A program made the position numbers and the translations under genes. DNA of 34,817 bases from Breznakibacter sp. (GTDB taxonomy: Bacteria; Bacteroidota; Bacteroidia; Bacteroidales; Marinilabiliaceae), in contig JAGPHP010000008.1 in the NCBI GenBank assembly GCA_018055415.1, forward strand, positions 1-34,817, in the 5' to 3' direction. Shown one piece after another: positions 25,817 to 34,817 of the stretch; position 1 is the first letter of the stretch, and each line of letters opens with the position of its first letter. The notes under the pieces were generated by a model that saw only the letters and a program-made list of their open reading frames with translations, was not told where the DNA came from and searched no databases.

Positions 25817-27913
25817 ATGAGCGACTTATCAAAGATAAGACTTTCAACTTTAGCAGGTATAGGCGCTAAAAAAGCAGATCTTATCCGAACGGGTATAGGG
25901 GTTGATAATTGTGAAGAGCTTCTCTATTTTTTTCCCTATAAATGGGTTGATCGTACACGTGTTGTCACAATCCGAGAAATTGATGTGAATGCTCAATTTG
26001 TTCAAGTAAAGGGACGATTTAACTCGCTTCGTTTTGTTGGTGAAGGAAGAGGGAGACGGTTAGTGGGAAACTTCTTTGATGAGACAGGAAGTGTTGAGAT
26101 TGTCTGGTTTCAGGGTCATAAATACGTTACGGATAACATTGACCCTCGAGTCGAGTATATTCTCTTTGGAAAGCCCTCTATTTTTAATGGTAAGATAAAC
26201 TTCTCACACCCCGAACTAGATAAAATAGTTCCGGGTCAGCCACTAGATTTAGGTTGGCAAGCTTTTTATTTCACCACCGAAAAGATGAAGCATGGCTATG
26301 TGAACTCTAAGTTCCTTCAACGTGCGATCTTCCAGATTTTTAAAACCTATCGAGGTGCTTTTGATGAGACTCTTCCAGACTATGTTATTAAAAAATATGC
26401 CTTAGCACCTATCACTGAGGCTATTAAGGAGATTCATTTCCCTGAAAGTATGCCAAAGCTCGAAAGGGCTCGATTTAGGATGATTTTCGAAGAGCTTTTT
26501 TATATTCAAATAAACACATTACGACTTAGAAGTTATCGGTTGACGCAAGTGGCTGGTTCACATTTTGGGTCAGTAGGGGATCTCTTTAATAACTTTTACA
26601 AAAACCATCTTCCGTTTACACTTACCGATGCTCAAAAGCGTGTTATTAAAGAGATACGCCGTGATTTAGGAAGTGGCAAGCAGATGAATCGCCTTTTGCA
26701 AGGTGATGTAGGTAGTGGAAAAACATTGGTAGCTCTTATGGTGATGCTTTTGGCCGTTGATAATAATTTTCAGGCTTGCATGATGGCGCCAACTGAAATT
26801 CTTGCTAATCAGCATTTTGAAAGCATTGCAAAATTGTTAGGAGACATGGATGTAAAAGTGGCTCTCCTTACGGGGAGTACTAAAAAGCGGCAACGCGAAT
26901 TACTTCATAGTGGGTTGCGAGATGGCTCCATTCATCTTCTTATTGGCACGCACGCTCTTCTAGAAGATAGTGTGACGTTTAGCAATCTTGGTCTTGTGGT
27001 TATCGACGAACAGCATCGTTTTGGTGTGGAACAACGTTCAAGGTTATGGACAAAAAACCATGTCCCACCTCATATTTTAGTTATGACGGCAACGCCAATT
27101 CCTCGAACATTGGCTATGACGCTCTATGGAGATTTGGACGTTTCTGTACTCGATCAGTTGCCACCAGGTCGTAAGCCTATCTCTACGCGTCATCACTACC
27201 ATAATCACCGCGATAATCTCAATCAATTCTTGCGATCGGAGTTGCAAAAGGGGCGACAAATCTATGTGGTTTATCCGCTCATTGAGCAGTCTGAAACCAA
27301 AGATTACAAGAATCTCGAAGAGGGTTTTCACTATATGGAGAGTGCCTTCCCAGAGTATAAAGTTTGTATGGTACATGGTAAAATGAAGCCTAAGGAGAAG
27401 GATGCAGCAATGCAACTTTTTGTCAATAAAGAGACGCACATCATGGTGGCTACTACCGTTATTGAGGTGGGTGTTAATGTGCCGAACGCATCTGTTATGA
27501 TAATTGAAAGTGCCGAGCGTTTTGGACTTTCGCAGCTTCATCAACTTCGTGGACGTGTGGGGCGCGGCGCTGAGCAGAGTTACTGTATTTTAATGACAGA
27601 TTTTAAACTCTCGGCAGAGTCACGCGAGCGCATGGCCATTATGGTACGAACCAATGATGGATTTGAAATTGCAGAAGCTGATCTCAAAATGCGTGGGTAT
27701 GGTGATCTGGAAGGTACTCAACAAAGTGGTACACCATATGAACTTAAAATTGCTAATTTGGGTAGAGATGCCCATATTATTCAGCCAGCACGAGATATTG
27801 CCATGCAAATTCTAGAGGCTGATCCACTTCTTCAAGCTCCCGATAATCAAGTCATCAAGCTTCAAATTGAGAAGCTAAACCGAGCTAAGGTTAATTGGAG
27901 AGGTATTAGCTAG
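25817..27913 (+). CDS. recG: ATP-dependent DNA helicase RecG
   Basis: A 698-residue RecG, full length. It remodels stalled replication forks and Holliday junctions by branch migration. The N-terminal wedge (OB-fold) domain at about 60-160 is followed by the two helicase domains. Walker A is GDVGSGKT (near 295-302), Walker B is VIDEQHRFG (near 396), motif III is TATPIPRTL. The second domain carries VHGKMKPKEKD, ATTVIEVGVNVPNA and QLRGRVGRG, and the C-terminal part has the DGFEIAEADLKMRGYGDLEG stretch. It converges with the minus-strand acyltransferase gene across 33 bases, with no clear terminator between. Confidence 0.97.
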   Translation: MSDLSKIRLSTLAGIGAKKADLIRTGIGVDNCEELLYFFPYKWVDRTRVVTIREIDVNAQFVQVKGRFNSLRFVGEGRGRRLVGNFFDETGSVEIVWFQGHKYVTDNIDPRVEYILFGKPSIFNGKINFSHPELDKIVPGQPLDLGWQAFYFTTEKMKHGYVNSKFLQRAIFQIFKTYRGAFDETLPDYVIKKYALAPITEAIKEIHFPESMPKLERARFRMIFEELFYIQINTLRLRSYRLTQVAGSHFGSVGDLFNNFYKNHLPFTLTDAQKRVIKEIRRDLGSGKQMNRLLQGDVGSGKTLVALMVMLLAVDNNFQACMMAPTEILANQHFESIAKLLGDMDVKVALLTGSTKKRQRELLHSGLRDGSIHLLIGTHALLEDSVTFSNLGLVVIDEQHRFGVEQRSRLWTKNHVPPHILVMTATPIPRTLAMTLYGDLDVSVLDQLPPGRKPISTRHHYHNHRDNLNQFLRSELQKGRQIYVVYPLIEQSETKDYKNLEEGFHYMESAFPEYKVCMVHGKMKPKEKDAAMQLFVNKETHIMVATTVIEVGVNVPNASVMIIESAERFGLSQLHQLRGRVGRGAEQSYCILMTDFKLSAESRERMAIMVRTNDGFEIAEADLKMRGYGDLEGTQQSGTPYELKIANLGRDAHIIQPARDIAMQILEADPLLQAPDNQVIKLQIEKLNRAKVNWRGIS

Positions 27914-27946
27914 AAGAACGTACCCTACTTATTTGATTTAGAATTT

Positions 27947-29458
27947 CTAGAATTTGAAATAGATAAATGGCTGAACCGATGTAGAGGTAAATTGGTACAC
28001 CAAAACAATGAATATGACAATTGAAAACACTTTAATAATTGCAGGCGTTTTAATGAAGAGTTCCACAAATTGATCTTCTCTTTTTTTGCTTATCCAATGT
28101 AACGAATAGCCCAAAGCTATTATTATTAGCGTCTGTTTATAGACAGTAAGAATTGGGATAATTGTTTCAGGCGAAAATGCATTTGTAATTCTAAATAGGA
28201 TAGATTGAGCGCACTCCATATCGTTTGCTCTAAATAGTATCCATGTTAGATTTATGAAGATGAATGTTAAAACCCATCCAATCCATTTTGGAAGTGAGAA
28301 CTTGAAGAGTTCTTCAATCTCATTAAAGAGCTTATTAGATATGAGTGCAACTCCGTGTAGGCCTCCCCAAATGATAAACTTAATACTTGCACCATGCCAT
28401 AATCCACCCAACAACATTGTGATTAATAAATTAATACCTTGGCGAAATTTTCCATTTCTATTACCGCCTAATGGAATATAAAGATAGTCTCTAAGCCATA
28501 GTGAAAGAGATATATGCCATCTGTGCCAGAAATCGGTAATAGAGGTTGCTTTGTAAGGCGAGTTAAAGTTCATTGGCAGTTTAAATCCAATTAAAAGTGC
28601 AACCCCAATGGCAATATCTGTGTAACCCGAGAAATCGGCGTAAATCTGAATGGTATAGCCAATGACGCCGAGTAGGTTCTCAAAGCCAGTATAACTCTCG
28701 GGTGACGCAAAAACCCTATCTACCAGATTGGAGGCAATAAAATCGCTTACAACAATCTTTTTAAAAACACCTCCCAATATGAGTAAAACAGCTTGCCAAA
28801 GTTCTCTTTCGGTAATGGCTACTTTATTGTAAAGTTGAGGAATAAACTCCCAAGCTCTCACAATTGGGCCTGATACCACCTGTGGAAAGAAACTCACATA
28901 AAAACCAAAATCGATCACGTTTTTTATGGATGCAATCTTTCCTCTATATACATCAACCAAATAACTAATGCCTTGAAATGTGAAGAATGAGACGCCGATT
29001 GGCAATAAAAAGTCTTCACTGAATTTTTTTCCACCAATAATATCGTTTGCAACTCCACCTAATGTAAATGGAATAATCTGTTTGTTAAGTAAATCGGTTA
29101 ACAGTTGGCATAAGAATGGTGCATATTTAAAGTATCCTAATATCATCAAAAAGAGTGATATGAAGATGGTAATGGTTATTTTTTTTCCAATTTTACCTCT
29201 CTGTTTCTCAATAATTTTGCCTCCAAAATAGCCTATTAAACTGCTTATTATCAGAAGCAAAAAGAATAGTCCACCAGTTTTGTAATAGAAGAAGAGACTA
29301 GCGAAATAGAGAAAGCTATTTCGCAATACAATTTTGTTATATAGAAGGGCATTTACAAGTAATACAATTCCCAAGAACACCCAAAATCCTAGATGTATAA
29401 ACAGGAAGGGGGATTCTGGATTATAAGTTAGAAGTTGTAAAATCCAATCAATTATCAT
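27947..29458 (-). CDS. MBOAT-family membrane O-acyltransferase (AlgI/DltB-like)
   Basis: 503 residues, almost entirely membrane segments. MBOAT enzymes move an acyl group across the membrane, typically for O-acetylation of an exported polysaccharide such as alginate. The hallmark His residues are H355 in LWHGASIKF and H368 in GGLHGVAL, and the preceding DFWHRWHISLSLWLRDY and YADFSGYTDIAIG segments are typical of the AlgI group. Its ATG overlaps the stop of the upstream SGNH gene by 4 bases, so the two are translationally coupled and probably form one acetylation unit. The target polymer is not evident here. Confidence 0.94.
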   Translation of the reverse strand: MIIDWILQLLTYNPESPFLFIHLGFWVFLGIVLLVNALLYNKIVLRNSFLYFASLFFYYKTGGLFFLLLIISSLIGYFGGKIIEKQRGKIGKKITITIFISLFLMILGYFKYAPFLCQLLTDLLNKQIIPFTLGGVANDIIGGKKFSEDFLLPIGVSFFTFQGISYLVDVYRGKIASIKNVIDFGFYVSFFPQVVSGPIVRAWEFIPQLYNKVAITERELWQAVLLILGGVFKKIVVSDFIASNLVDRVFASPESYTGFENLLGVIGYTIQIYADFSGYTDIAIGVALLIGFKLPMNFNSPYKATSITDFWHRWHISLSLWLRDYLYIPLGGNRNGKFRQGINLLITMLLGGLWHGASIKFIIWGGLHGVALISNKLFNEIEELFKFSLPKWIGWVLTFIFINLTWILFRANDMECAQSILFRITNAFSPETIIPILTVYKQTLIIIALGYSLHWISKKREDQFVELFIKTPAIIKVFSIVIFIVLVYQFTSTSVQPFIYFKF

Positions 29459-30882
29459 CTCTCCGAATTTTGTTGGTTAAGCCAAAATTGGTACTCATTT
29501 TCGATAGCTGTAAAAATTAAATTTGCCACCTCTTTTCCGCCTCTTTGATTAAAATGGGTATAGTCTGTGACGGCACGTTTGGGTTCTTCATCTGCCCATT
29601 TAATTATAGATCCTGAACCTCCCATGGCAGTGAACAGATCAAAGTAGAGAGCATTTGATTCTAAAGCCGCTAGTTTTTGAGCTTTCATTATGGGGGCAAC
29701 ACTTGCTCTCGTTTGTAGCACTCCATCAACCCGTTCGGCCGAATCACCAACCCCTACAACGATGATAGGGACATTGGGAATAAATTTTCTGATATGTTCA
29801 ATCTGATTCTTAATGAGTTGGGTGTAGAAACTAAAATCTTCGTTGGCTGGGGTGGGGAGTAGATTATCTCCAAATTGCAGTATGACAAGCTGAATGTCAG
29901 CTTCTTTAGCCATTGATGTTACGAGTGTCGAATCTCTGTCTAAAAATCGAGTAAATAATTGTCCGCGTAATGCAAGATTATCAACCTGAACCCCTTTCTC
30001 TCCATCTAGAAGAAAACCATGAATTGTTGGTGTCTCTTTGCTATTGAATTGAAATTCAAGGTGATGAAGTGGGTATGGGAATTGATATTTCAATATATTT
30101 ATCTCTTGAGATGCATTAAGTGTGTCTGTTTGATAAAGCGCTTTATCGGCAAAGCACCTAATAACTTGATTGGGTTTATTGCTTGATGCATATACTTTTG
30201 CAATTGTATAACTTTCTGTTTTTGAGAGCTTTGTTTCCCAGTGTCTAAAGATGATGGATGGATTTTCGCCCTCGAGATTCTCAACACAACTTCCAATTAA
30301 GCCATACGGAGTATCTGAAATTGAACGCTTTTCGTCATAGATCCAGTTTATTTTCCATTCACCTTTACTCTCAATATATACTGATGAGAGTTGCTTCACA
30401 GGATCAAGTCCTGTGATGAATCCGCATCCGACACCACCATATTTTTTTTGGTAATTATCTCTTAAATAGCGTGTTATTCTATCTCCATCGAGTTGCGAAT
30501 CTCCATAATGGAGAATGTGAATAGGTTTAACTTTTAAATTAATATCTTTTAGTGACGTAAAGAAATTAGAGAGTGTAATGATATCTCTGCTTTTAAAAAT
30601 AAAATTGTTTCTGGTTATGAGCGTGTCTGCAATAACTATCGTATCAGCGATTTTCGGTGCTATTACTTCTGGTTTAATAATGCTATCTATATTTACTTGA
30701 CTTGCAGTTTCTAGTTTCTGACTTGATTTCTCTGTAGGCAAAAGTGCTTGGGCTGATATCCATCTAATCGTCTTATTTTCATCTATTTTTAATCCATTTT
30801 CAGGAATGATGTATGTTAGCAACAATAAGATTGTGCCAATTATTAGATATAGATATAGAACTCTCCAAGGTTTAATATTCAT
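29455..30882 (-). CDS. Membrane-anchored SGNH-hydrolase-like protein, partner of the MBOAT acyltransferase
   Basis: 475 residues. An N-terminal membrane anchor (about 8-26) and a low-complexity linker are followed by an SGNH/GDSL-type domain that should lie in the periplasm. Block I is HYGDSQLDGDR with the probable nucleophile S129. LVILQFGDN resembles the later oxyanion-hole block, and TDYTHFNQRGG near the end gives the Asp-x-x-His pair. AlgJ/AlgX-like SGNH proteins complete the acetyl transfer begun by MBOAT proteins, so pairing with the next gene fits. The frame extends to a TTG at 30903, but the ATG at 30882 is preferred, also because the promoter-like element at 30901-30908 would overlap the longer version. 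Confidence 0.87.
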   Translation of the reverse strand: MNIKPWRVLYLYLIIGTILLLLTYIIPENGLKIDENKTIRWISAQALLPTEKSSQKLETASQVNIDSIIKPEVIAPKIADTIVIADTLITRNNFIFKSRDIITLSNFFTSLKDINLKVKPIHILHYGDSQLDGDRITRYLRDNYQKKYGGVGCGFITGLDPVKQLSSVYIESKGEWKINWIYDEKRSISDTPYGLIGSCVENLEGENPSIIFRHWETKLSKTESYTIAKVYASSNKPNQVIRCFADKALYQTDTLNASQEINILKYQFPYPLHHLEFQFNSKETPTIHGFLLDGEKGVQVDNLALRGQLFTRFLDRDSTLVTSMAKEADIQLVILQFGDNLLPTPANEDFSFYTQLIKNQIEHIRKFIPNVPIIVVGVGDSAERVDGVLQTRASVAPIMKAQKLAALESNALYFDLFTAMGGSGSIIKWADEEPKRAVTDYTHFNQRGGKEVANLIFTAIENEYQFWLNQQNSER

Positions 30883-30900
30883 ATAAAAATGCTGTGGTTT

Positions 30901-30908
30901 CAAAGATA
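30901..30908 (-). promoter_or_regulatory. Candidate promoter -7 element for the SGNH/MBOAT pair
   Basis: The minus strand reads TATCTTTG, a perfect TAnnTTTG match, 18 bases upstream of the preferred ATG at 30882. No clear upstream TTG box is seen at the usual spacing. The rest of the 190-base divergent gap to 31074 is AT-rich; no convincing plus-strand promoter for the cyd genes was found in it. Confidence 0.4.
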
Positions 30909-31073
30909 TTAAGTTTTTTTAATCATCTCTTATTTTTAATAAATCTTTCATTATACCCTTATTTACTACTTTTTAGAGCCTTTAAGTGAACAATTTTAGG
31001 TTATTCCTCTTTAACACTCTTTAAATATCTGAATTTTTATTAATTTGGTCTATTATTAAAGAATTTTCGACCT

Positions 31074-31286
31074 ATGAAACGATCAATGAAGGCAATCTTA
31101 AATTTTTATTTAGAGGGATTTAGAACCCTCACAAGTACTTCAAAGACATTGTGGCTCATTATTTTTGTGAAACTTTTTATTATGTTTTTTATTTTGAAGC
31201 TCTTTTTCTTTCCTAATTTTTTAAAATCGAATTTTACGAATGACTCAGAACGCGCAAATCATGTGATAGAGTCTTTAATCAAATAA
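31074..31286 (+). CDS. DUF4492 small membrane protein of the cytochrome bd locus
   Basis: 70 residues with one long hydrophobic segment (about 27-47, WLIIFVKLFIMFFILKLFFF), preceded by the amphipathic FYLEGFRTLTSTSKTLW. The pattern matches DUF4492 proteins, which in Bacteroidota are typically encoded directly before cydA. It lies 10 bases before cydA. A role in assembly or stability of the oxidase is a reasonable inference, but I know of no established function. Confidence 0.85.
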   Translation: MKRSMKAILNFYLEGFRTLTSTSKTLWLIIFVKLFIMFFILKLFFFPNFLKSNFTNDSERANHVIESLIK

Positions 31287-31296
31287 CGTTGCAGAT

Positions 31297-32895
31297 ATGA
31301 TGAACACTATTGAAATTGCTGCAGTTGAATGGTCGAGATGGCAATTTGCTTTAACGGCAATGTTTCACTGGATTTTTGTTCCCTTAACATTGGGTCTTGG
31401 ATTTTTGGTCGCTTTTATGGAGACCATTTACTACAAAACGGGTAACCCCGAATGGAAACGAATAACGAAGTTTTGGATGACTATTTTTGGTATCAACTTC
31501 GCTATTGGTGTGGCCACGGGTATTATTTTGGAGTTTCAATTTGGTACTAATTGGTCAAACTACTCTTGGTTTGTGGGAGATATCTTTGGCGCACCACTTG
31601 CCATTGAGGGTATTATGGCTTTCTTCTTAGAGAGTACGTTTGTGGCTGTTATGTTTTTTGGATGGGGCAAAGTATCGCCCAAATTTCACTTAGTCTCAAC
31701 ATGGTTAACGGCTATTGGGGCTAATTTATCGGCTTTATGGATTTTGGTGGCTAATGCATGGATGCAAAATCCCGTGGGAATGGAGTTTAACCCTGTTACT
31801 GCTCGTAATGAGATGGTCGATTTTTGGGCTGTCTTGTTTTCTGAAACGGCTGTGAATAAGTACTTGCATACAACAACTTCTGGTTTTGTGCTTGCTTCGG
31901 TTGTGGTGGTAGGTATTAGCTCTTGGTTTTTAATTAAAAATCGTCATCAAGAGTTTGCGAAGAAGAGCATAATCGTGGCTTCAACTTTTGGTATTTTAGC
32001 CTCTTTATGGCTAATTGGCACTGGAGATAGTAGTGCACGCGAAATTGCGCATAAGCAGCCAATGAAGTTTGCGGCTATGGAGGCTATTTATGATGGACAG
32101 AAACAGGCACCATTAGTAGCGATTGGTCTTTTCGGTAAAGTTCCAGAAAATCCAGCCTCAGCGCAAGCCGAAGAGAATTTTGGTGTTAAAATTGAAATTC
32201 CTAATATGCTTTCATTAATGACTTTCCTTGATCCGAACGCTTATGTTCCTGGAGTTAAGAATCTTATTAATGGAAACCCTGAGGAGGGAATTATGTCTGT
32301 TAAAGATAAAATCTTGCGTGGACATGAAGCTGTTGTTGCTTTGAAAGAGTTAAAAGTGGCTCAGAAGAGTGATCCCATAAAATTTGAACAGTTAAAAGCA
32401 AAGTTTGCTGATCCTTTATTTCAAAAGGAGTACTTCAAATATTTTGGATACGGTGCTTTTTATTCGGATGATGCTATTCAACTAGATAACAATGCCTATA
32501 AGGTTATTCCTCCAATTTCGCTAACCTTTTATGCGTTCCGAATTATGGTGTTTTTAGGGTTACACTTTTTAGCTCTCTTTATTGTGATGCTTGTGTTAAC
32601 TCTTAAAAACAGATTAGAAGGCAAAAAGATAATTCTTTGGACGGCGTTGTTGACCATCCCACTTGCTTACATTGCACAACAATCGGGATGGATTGTTGCC
32701 GAAGTGGGTCGCCAACCGTGGGTTATACAAGATTTGATGCCTACAATTAAGGCTGTTTCGGCTATTGATAGCACATCTGTGATAATTACTTTTTGGCTTT
32801 TTGCTATAACGTTCACGGCACTTTTTATTGCCGAAATTCGCATTATGCTTAAGCAAATTAAAAATGGACCTAAAGAAGATGGAGGAAACGAATAA
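31297..32895 (+). CDS. cydA: Cytochrome bd ubiquinol oxidase subunit I
   Basis: 532 residues, multi-pass inner-membrane protein. With CydB it oxidises quinol and reduces oxygen to water with high oxygen affinity. Haem ligands are visible: His of TAMFHWIFVPLTLG (H24, haem b595), H191 in KYLHTTTSGF and M417 in FRIMVFLG (haem b558). MAFFLESTFVAV carries the conserved Glu, and GWIVAEVGRQPWVIQD is a family signature. The quinol-binding Q-loop region (about 270-400) is not the long E. coli type as far as I can judge. Two ATG codons are adjacent (31297, 31300). The stop overlaps cydB (TAATG). Confidence 0.97.
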   Translation: MMNTIEIAAVEWSRWQFALTAMFHWIFVPLTLGLGFLVAFMETIYYKTGNPEWKRITKFWMTIFGINFAIGVATGIILEFQFGTNWSNYSWFVGDIFGAPLAIEGIMAFFLESTFVAVMFFGWGKVSPKFHLVSTWLTAIGANLSALWILVANAWMQNPVGMEFNPVTARNEMVDFWAVLFSETAVNKYLHTTTSGFVLASVVVVGISSWFLIKNRHQEFAKKSIIVASTFGILASLWLIGTGDSSAREIAHKQPMKFAAMEAIYDGQKQAPLVAIGLFGKVPENPASAQAEENFGVKIEIPNMLSLMTFLDPNAYVPGVKNLINGNPEEGIMSVKDKILRGHEAVVALKELKVAQKSDPIKFEQLKAKFADPLFQKEYFKYFGYGAFYSDDAIQLDNNAYKVIPPISLTFYAFRIMVFLGLHFLALFIVMLVLTLKNRLEGKKIILWTALLTIPLAYIAQQSGWIVAEVGRQPWVIQDLMPTIKAVSAIDSTSVIITFWLFAITFTALFIAEIRIMLKQIKNGPKEDGGNE

Positions 32896-34028
32896 TGTTT
32901 GAAAATTTATCGCACTTAGCATTACAACAATATTGGTGGATCCTAATTGCCACCTTAGGAGCAATTTTAGTATTCTTAATGTTTGTTCAAGGAGGGCAAA
33001 CTCTCTTTGGAAACATTGCAAAGACCGAGGTTGAAAAAACTATGTTAATCAATGCATTAGGCCGAAAGTGGGAGTTTACTTTTACGACACTTGTTACTTT
33101 TGGAGGTGCATTCTTTGCCTCGTTTCCACTCTTCTATAGTACCAGTTTTGGCGGTGCTTATTGGGTTTGGATGATTATTCTGTTTGCTTTTGTTATTCAG
33201 GCCATTGCTTATGAATTTCGAACACGTCCTAACAATGTTTTTGGAGCTAAAACCTATGAAACATTTCTTTTTATAAATGGGTTAATTGGTACAATCTTTA
33301 TTGGAACGGCAGTGGCTACATTCTTTACTGGATCTATGTTTTCGGTAAATGATATGAATCAATCTCAATGGGAAAATTCTCTTCGAGGAATTGAAGCTGC
33401 CTTTAATCTGCACAATCTTAGTTTAGGATTGGCAGTCTTCTTTTTGGCTAGAGTACTAGGCTTACTCTATTTTATTAATACTATTGATAATGAGAGTATT
33501 ATTGAGCGCTCTAAGCGTCATTTGTTGTATAATAGTGTGCCATTTCTGTTTTTTTTCTTGACGTTTGTGATTTGGTTGATGCTTAGAGATGGGTTTGCAG
33601 TAAATCCAAACAATGGGTTTGTTTCGATGGAGTCATTCAAATATTTTAAAAATTTGGTCTCTATGCCTCTTGTTGCGATTTTATTTTTGGTTGGTGTTGT
33701 GGGTGTTCTTTATGGCATTGCAGTTCCTTATCTATCAAATAGTACCAAAGGAATTTGGTTTGCGGGAGCAGGTACTTTTTTAACGGTCTTTTCTCTGTTT
33801 TGTTTGGCCGGATTCAATAATACCTCTTTCTATCCATCAACATTTGACTTGCAGAGCTCTTTAACCATTCAAAATTCTTCATCTAGCCATTTTACTCTAA
33901 CCGCAATGAGTTATGTTTCTCTTCTAATTCCATTCGTACTTGCTTATATTTGGTATGCTTGGAAAGAGATTAACAAAAGCAAAATTACTGCCGAGGAGAT
34001 GAATTCGCACGAAACACACATCTATTAA
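32895..34028 (+). CDS. cydB: Cytochrome bd ubiquinol oxidase subunit II
   Basis: 377 residues, multi-pass membrane partner of CydA. The beginning YWWILIATLGAILVFLMFVQGGQTLF resembles the first helix of CydB, which carries the conserved WF/W-x-L...GxxxLF pattern. GRKWEFTFTTLVTFGGAFFASFPLFYSTSFGGAYWVW and the IAYEFRTRPNN stretch are also typical. The start overlaps the cydA stop by one base. A further small open frame follows 10 bases after its stop. Confidence 0.94.
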   Translation: MFENLSHLALQQYWWILIATLGAILVFLMFVQGGQTLFGNIAKTEVEKTMLINALGRKWEFTFTTLVTFGGAFFASFPLFYSTSFGGAYWVWMIILFAFVIQAIAYEFRTRPNNVFGAKTYETFLFINGLIGTIFIGTAVATFFTGSMFSVNDMNQSQWENSLRGIEAAFNLHNLSLGLAVFFLARVLGLLYFINTIDNESIIERSKRHLLYNSVPFLFFFLTFVIWLMLRDGFAVNPNNGFVSMESFKYFKNLVSMPLVAILFLVGVVGVLYGIAVPYLSNSTKGIWFAGAGTFLTVFSLFCLAGFNNTSFYPSTFDLQSSLTIQNSSSSHFTLTAMSYVSLLIPFVLAYIWYAWKEINKSKITAEEMNSHETHIY

Positions 34029-34038
34029 TTTTTCTGAT

Positions 34039-34143
34039 ATGACACATCTAGTATCTATAATCTCGTATTTAACTTGGCCACTACTGATATATATTAGTTT
34101 TAAGGCCATTGAGTTCCTAATAAAAAAGTACGAAGCAATGTAA
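34039..34143 (+). CDS. 34-residue single-pass membrane peptide, candidate third bd-oxidase subunit
   Basis: A short open frame starting ATG 34039 encodes a peptide beginning MTHLVSIISYLTWPLLIYIS and ending IEFLIKKYEAM. It has one membrane segment (about 5-21) and a basic C-terminal tail. It begins 10 bases after cydB and ends 8 bases before the operon terminator, exactly where small bd-oxidase subunits (CydX in Proteobacteria, 30-40 residues) are found. Sequence similarity to CydX cannot be claimed by eye, so the role is inferred from size, topology and position. Confidence 0.65.
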   Translation: MTHLVSIISYLTWPLLIYISFKAIEFLIKKYEAM

Positions 34144-34151
34144 TAAAGTTT

Positions 34152-34180
34152 AAAAAGGAGGATATTTTCCTCCTTTTTTT
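34152..34180 (+). terminator. Intrinsic terminator of the cyd operon
   Basis: An 11-base perfect stem (AAAAAGGAGGA / TCCTCCTTTTT) with a 5-base loop (TATTT) runs into a T run ending at 34180. It lies 8 bases after the small membrane peptide gene and 36 bases before the next start. The A/T-symmetric arms mean it could also function on the minus strand. Confidence 0.88.
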
Positions 34181-34216
34181 GTATATTCATAGTTATTACT
34201 AACCAAAATATAACGT

Positions 34217-34817
34217 ATGAAAAAACTTTTCTTAATTCTAGCTATCACTTGTGTTGCTATTTTGCCCTTCGATCTTCTTGCTCAGGAAGAGAAGAGTTCG
34301 GATTTTGGGACATCTTTAAGTGTCGATCTATTTAGTCGATATAATTGGCGCGGTAAGAATTTAAGCGAATCTCCTGTAATACAACCCACCATGGAGTTTA
34401 CGTACAAATCCTTTGCTATTGGGAGTTGGGCAAGTTATACTACAACGCTTGGAGAGTTCCAAGAAGTTGATGCCTATCTGAGTTTTACAAAAGGGCCATT
34501 AACGCTCTATGTTTACGACTATTTCAACGTCATTGAAGGTGGCGGCCCTACTAATAATTACTTCGAATTTGATCCCGATTCCACAGCACATTCCATTGAA
34601 TTAATTGCCCAAACAACACCTTTTGGTGGTTTTCCACTTGCAGCAACGGTAGGTGTTTTTGTCTATGGAAACGATAGAGATATTAATGGAGATAATTACT
34701 ATTCAACTTATTTTGAACTTGCTTACCCATTTACTTTGCAAGGAAATAGTGTGAATATTTTTTGCGGTGCTACTCCTGCCGAAGGTTACTATTCTGATGA
34801 TTTGGATATTGTAAATG
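34217..34817 (+). CDS. Outer-membrane beta-barrel-like protein, N-terminal part (cut by window edge)
   Basis: 200 codons are visible, open to the right edge. A Sec signal peptide (MKKLFLILAITCVAIL... LLAQ before EEKSS) is followed by alternating beta strands. The stretch SVDLFSRYNWRGKNLSESPV, then IQPTMEFTYKSFAIGSWASY, resembles the TIGR02001/Gcw_chp family of outer-membrane barrels of unknown function, which share the D-x-x-S-R-Y-x-W-R-G pattern. Later strands (FTKGPLTLYVYDYF, GVFVYGNDRD) fit. It follows the cyd terminator and so is probably a separate transcription unit. Function unknown. Confidence 0.75.
   Translation, partial: MKKLFLILAITCVAILPFDLLAQEEKSSDFGTSLSVDLFSRYNWRGKNLSESPVIQPTMEFTYKSFAIGSWASYTTTLGEFQEVDAYLSFTKGPLTLYVYDYFNVIEGGGPTNNYFEFDPDSTAHSIELIAQTTPFGGFPLAATVGVFVYGNDRDINGDNYYSTYFELAYPFTLQGNSVNIFCGATPAEGYYSDDLDIVN

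Noticed and set aside
27077-27544. 155-codon minus-strand open frame opposite recG
   Set aside because: It lies inside the conserved helicase domain of recG and has no recognisable domain.
27914-27946. Bidirectional terminator between convergent recG and the MBOAT gene
   Set aside because: No stem-loop with a T run could be found in these 33 bases on either strand.

Overview
The window looks like chromosomal DNA from a member of the Bacteroidota, probably class Bacteroidia. I base this on low G+C, AT-rich gene starts with few Shine-Dalgarno sequences, TAnnTTTG-type promoter -7 elements, a DUF4492 protein directly before cydA, and Bacteroidota-style GAF/SpoIIE proteins. The genus cannot be named from what is visible. 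No tRNA, rRNA, insertion sequence, CRISPR array or phage gene was recognised.

Layout. (1) 1-381: 5' part of ahcY on the minus strand, cut by the window edge. (2) 382-1340: about 960 bases with no convincing gene, holding a four-copy 11-bp tandem repeat and a good promoter candidate. (3) 1341-23784: 22 genes, all on the plus strand, with tiny gaps or overlaps, ended by a strong intrinsic terminator. This is a chemosensory locus: MCP, STAS, CheY, stand-alone Hpt, CheA, two CheW, CheR, a histidine-kinase-like protein lacking its phosphoacceptor His, CheD and CheB. It continues into a membrane GAF/PAS protein, a second CheR, a degenerate CheR, a receiver-less CheB, a membrane GAF protein, and a complete SiaA/SiaB/SiaC-type phosphatase/kinase/substrate switch. 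It ends with a TerB-like/ABCG-type transporter, a lipoprotein and a secreted protein. (4) 23841-27913: housekeeping genes on the plus strand (YrdC-like, thioesterase, ribF, recG). (5) 27947-30882: a minus-strand SGNH-hydrolase/MBOAT acyltransferase pair. (6) 31074-34143: cytochrome bd oxidase operon (DUF4492 protein, cydA, cydB and an unlisted 34-residue membrane peptide), closed by a terminator. (7) 34217-34817: start of an outer-membrane beta-barrel-like gene.

Main hypothesis. The long operon joins a chemosensory array to a Sia phosphorylation switch. There are no flagellar genes and no diguanylate cyclase (the SiaD output known from Pseudomonas). The only obvious effectors are the ABC transporter and the two exported proteins after it, so the array may control an envelope or export function. 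The kinase-like protein at 8057-8956 has lost its His but keeps the adjacent E-x-x-N phosphatase motif, so it may be the missing CheY-P phosphatase. All functions here are read from sequence patterns. Nothing was searched or computed.
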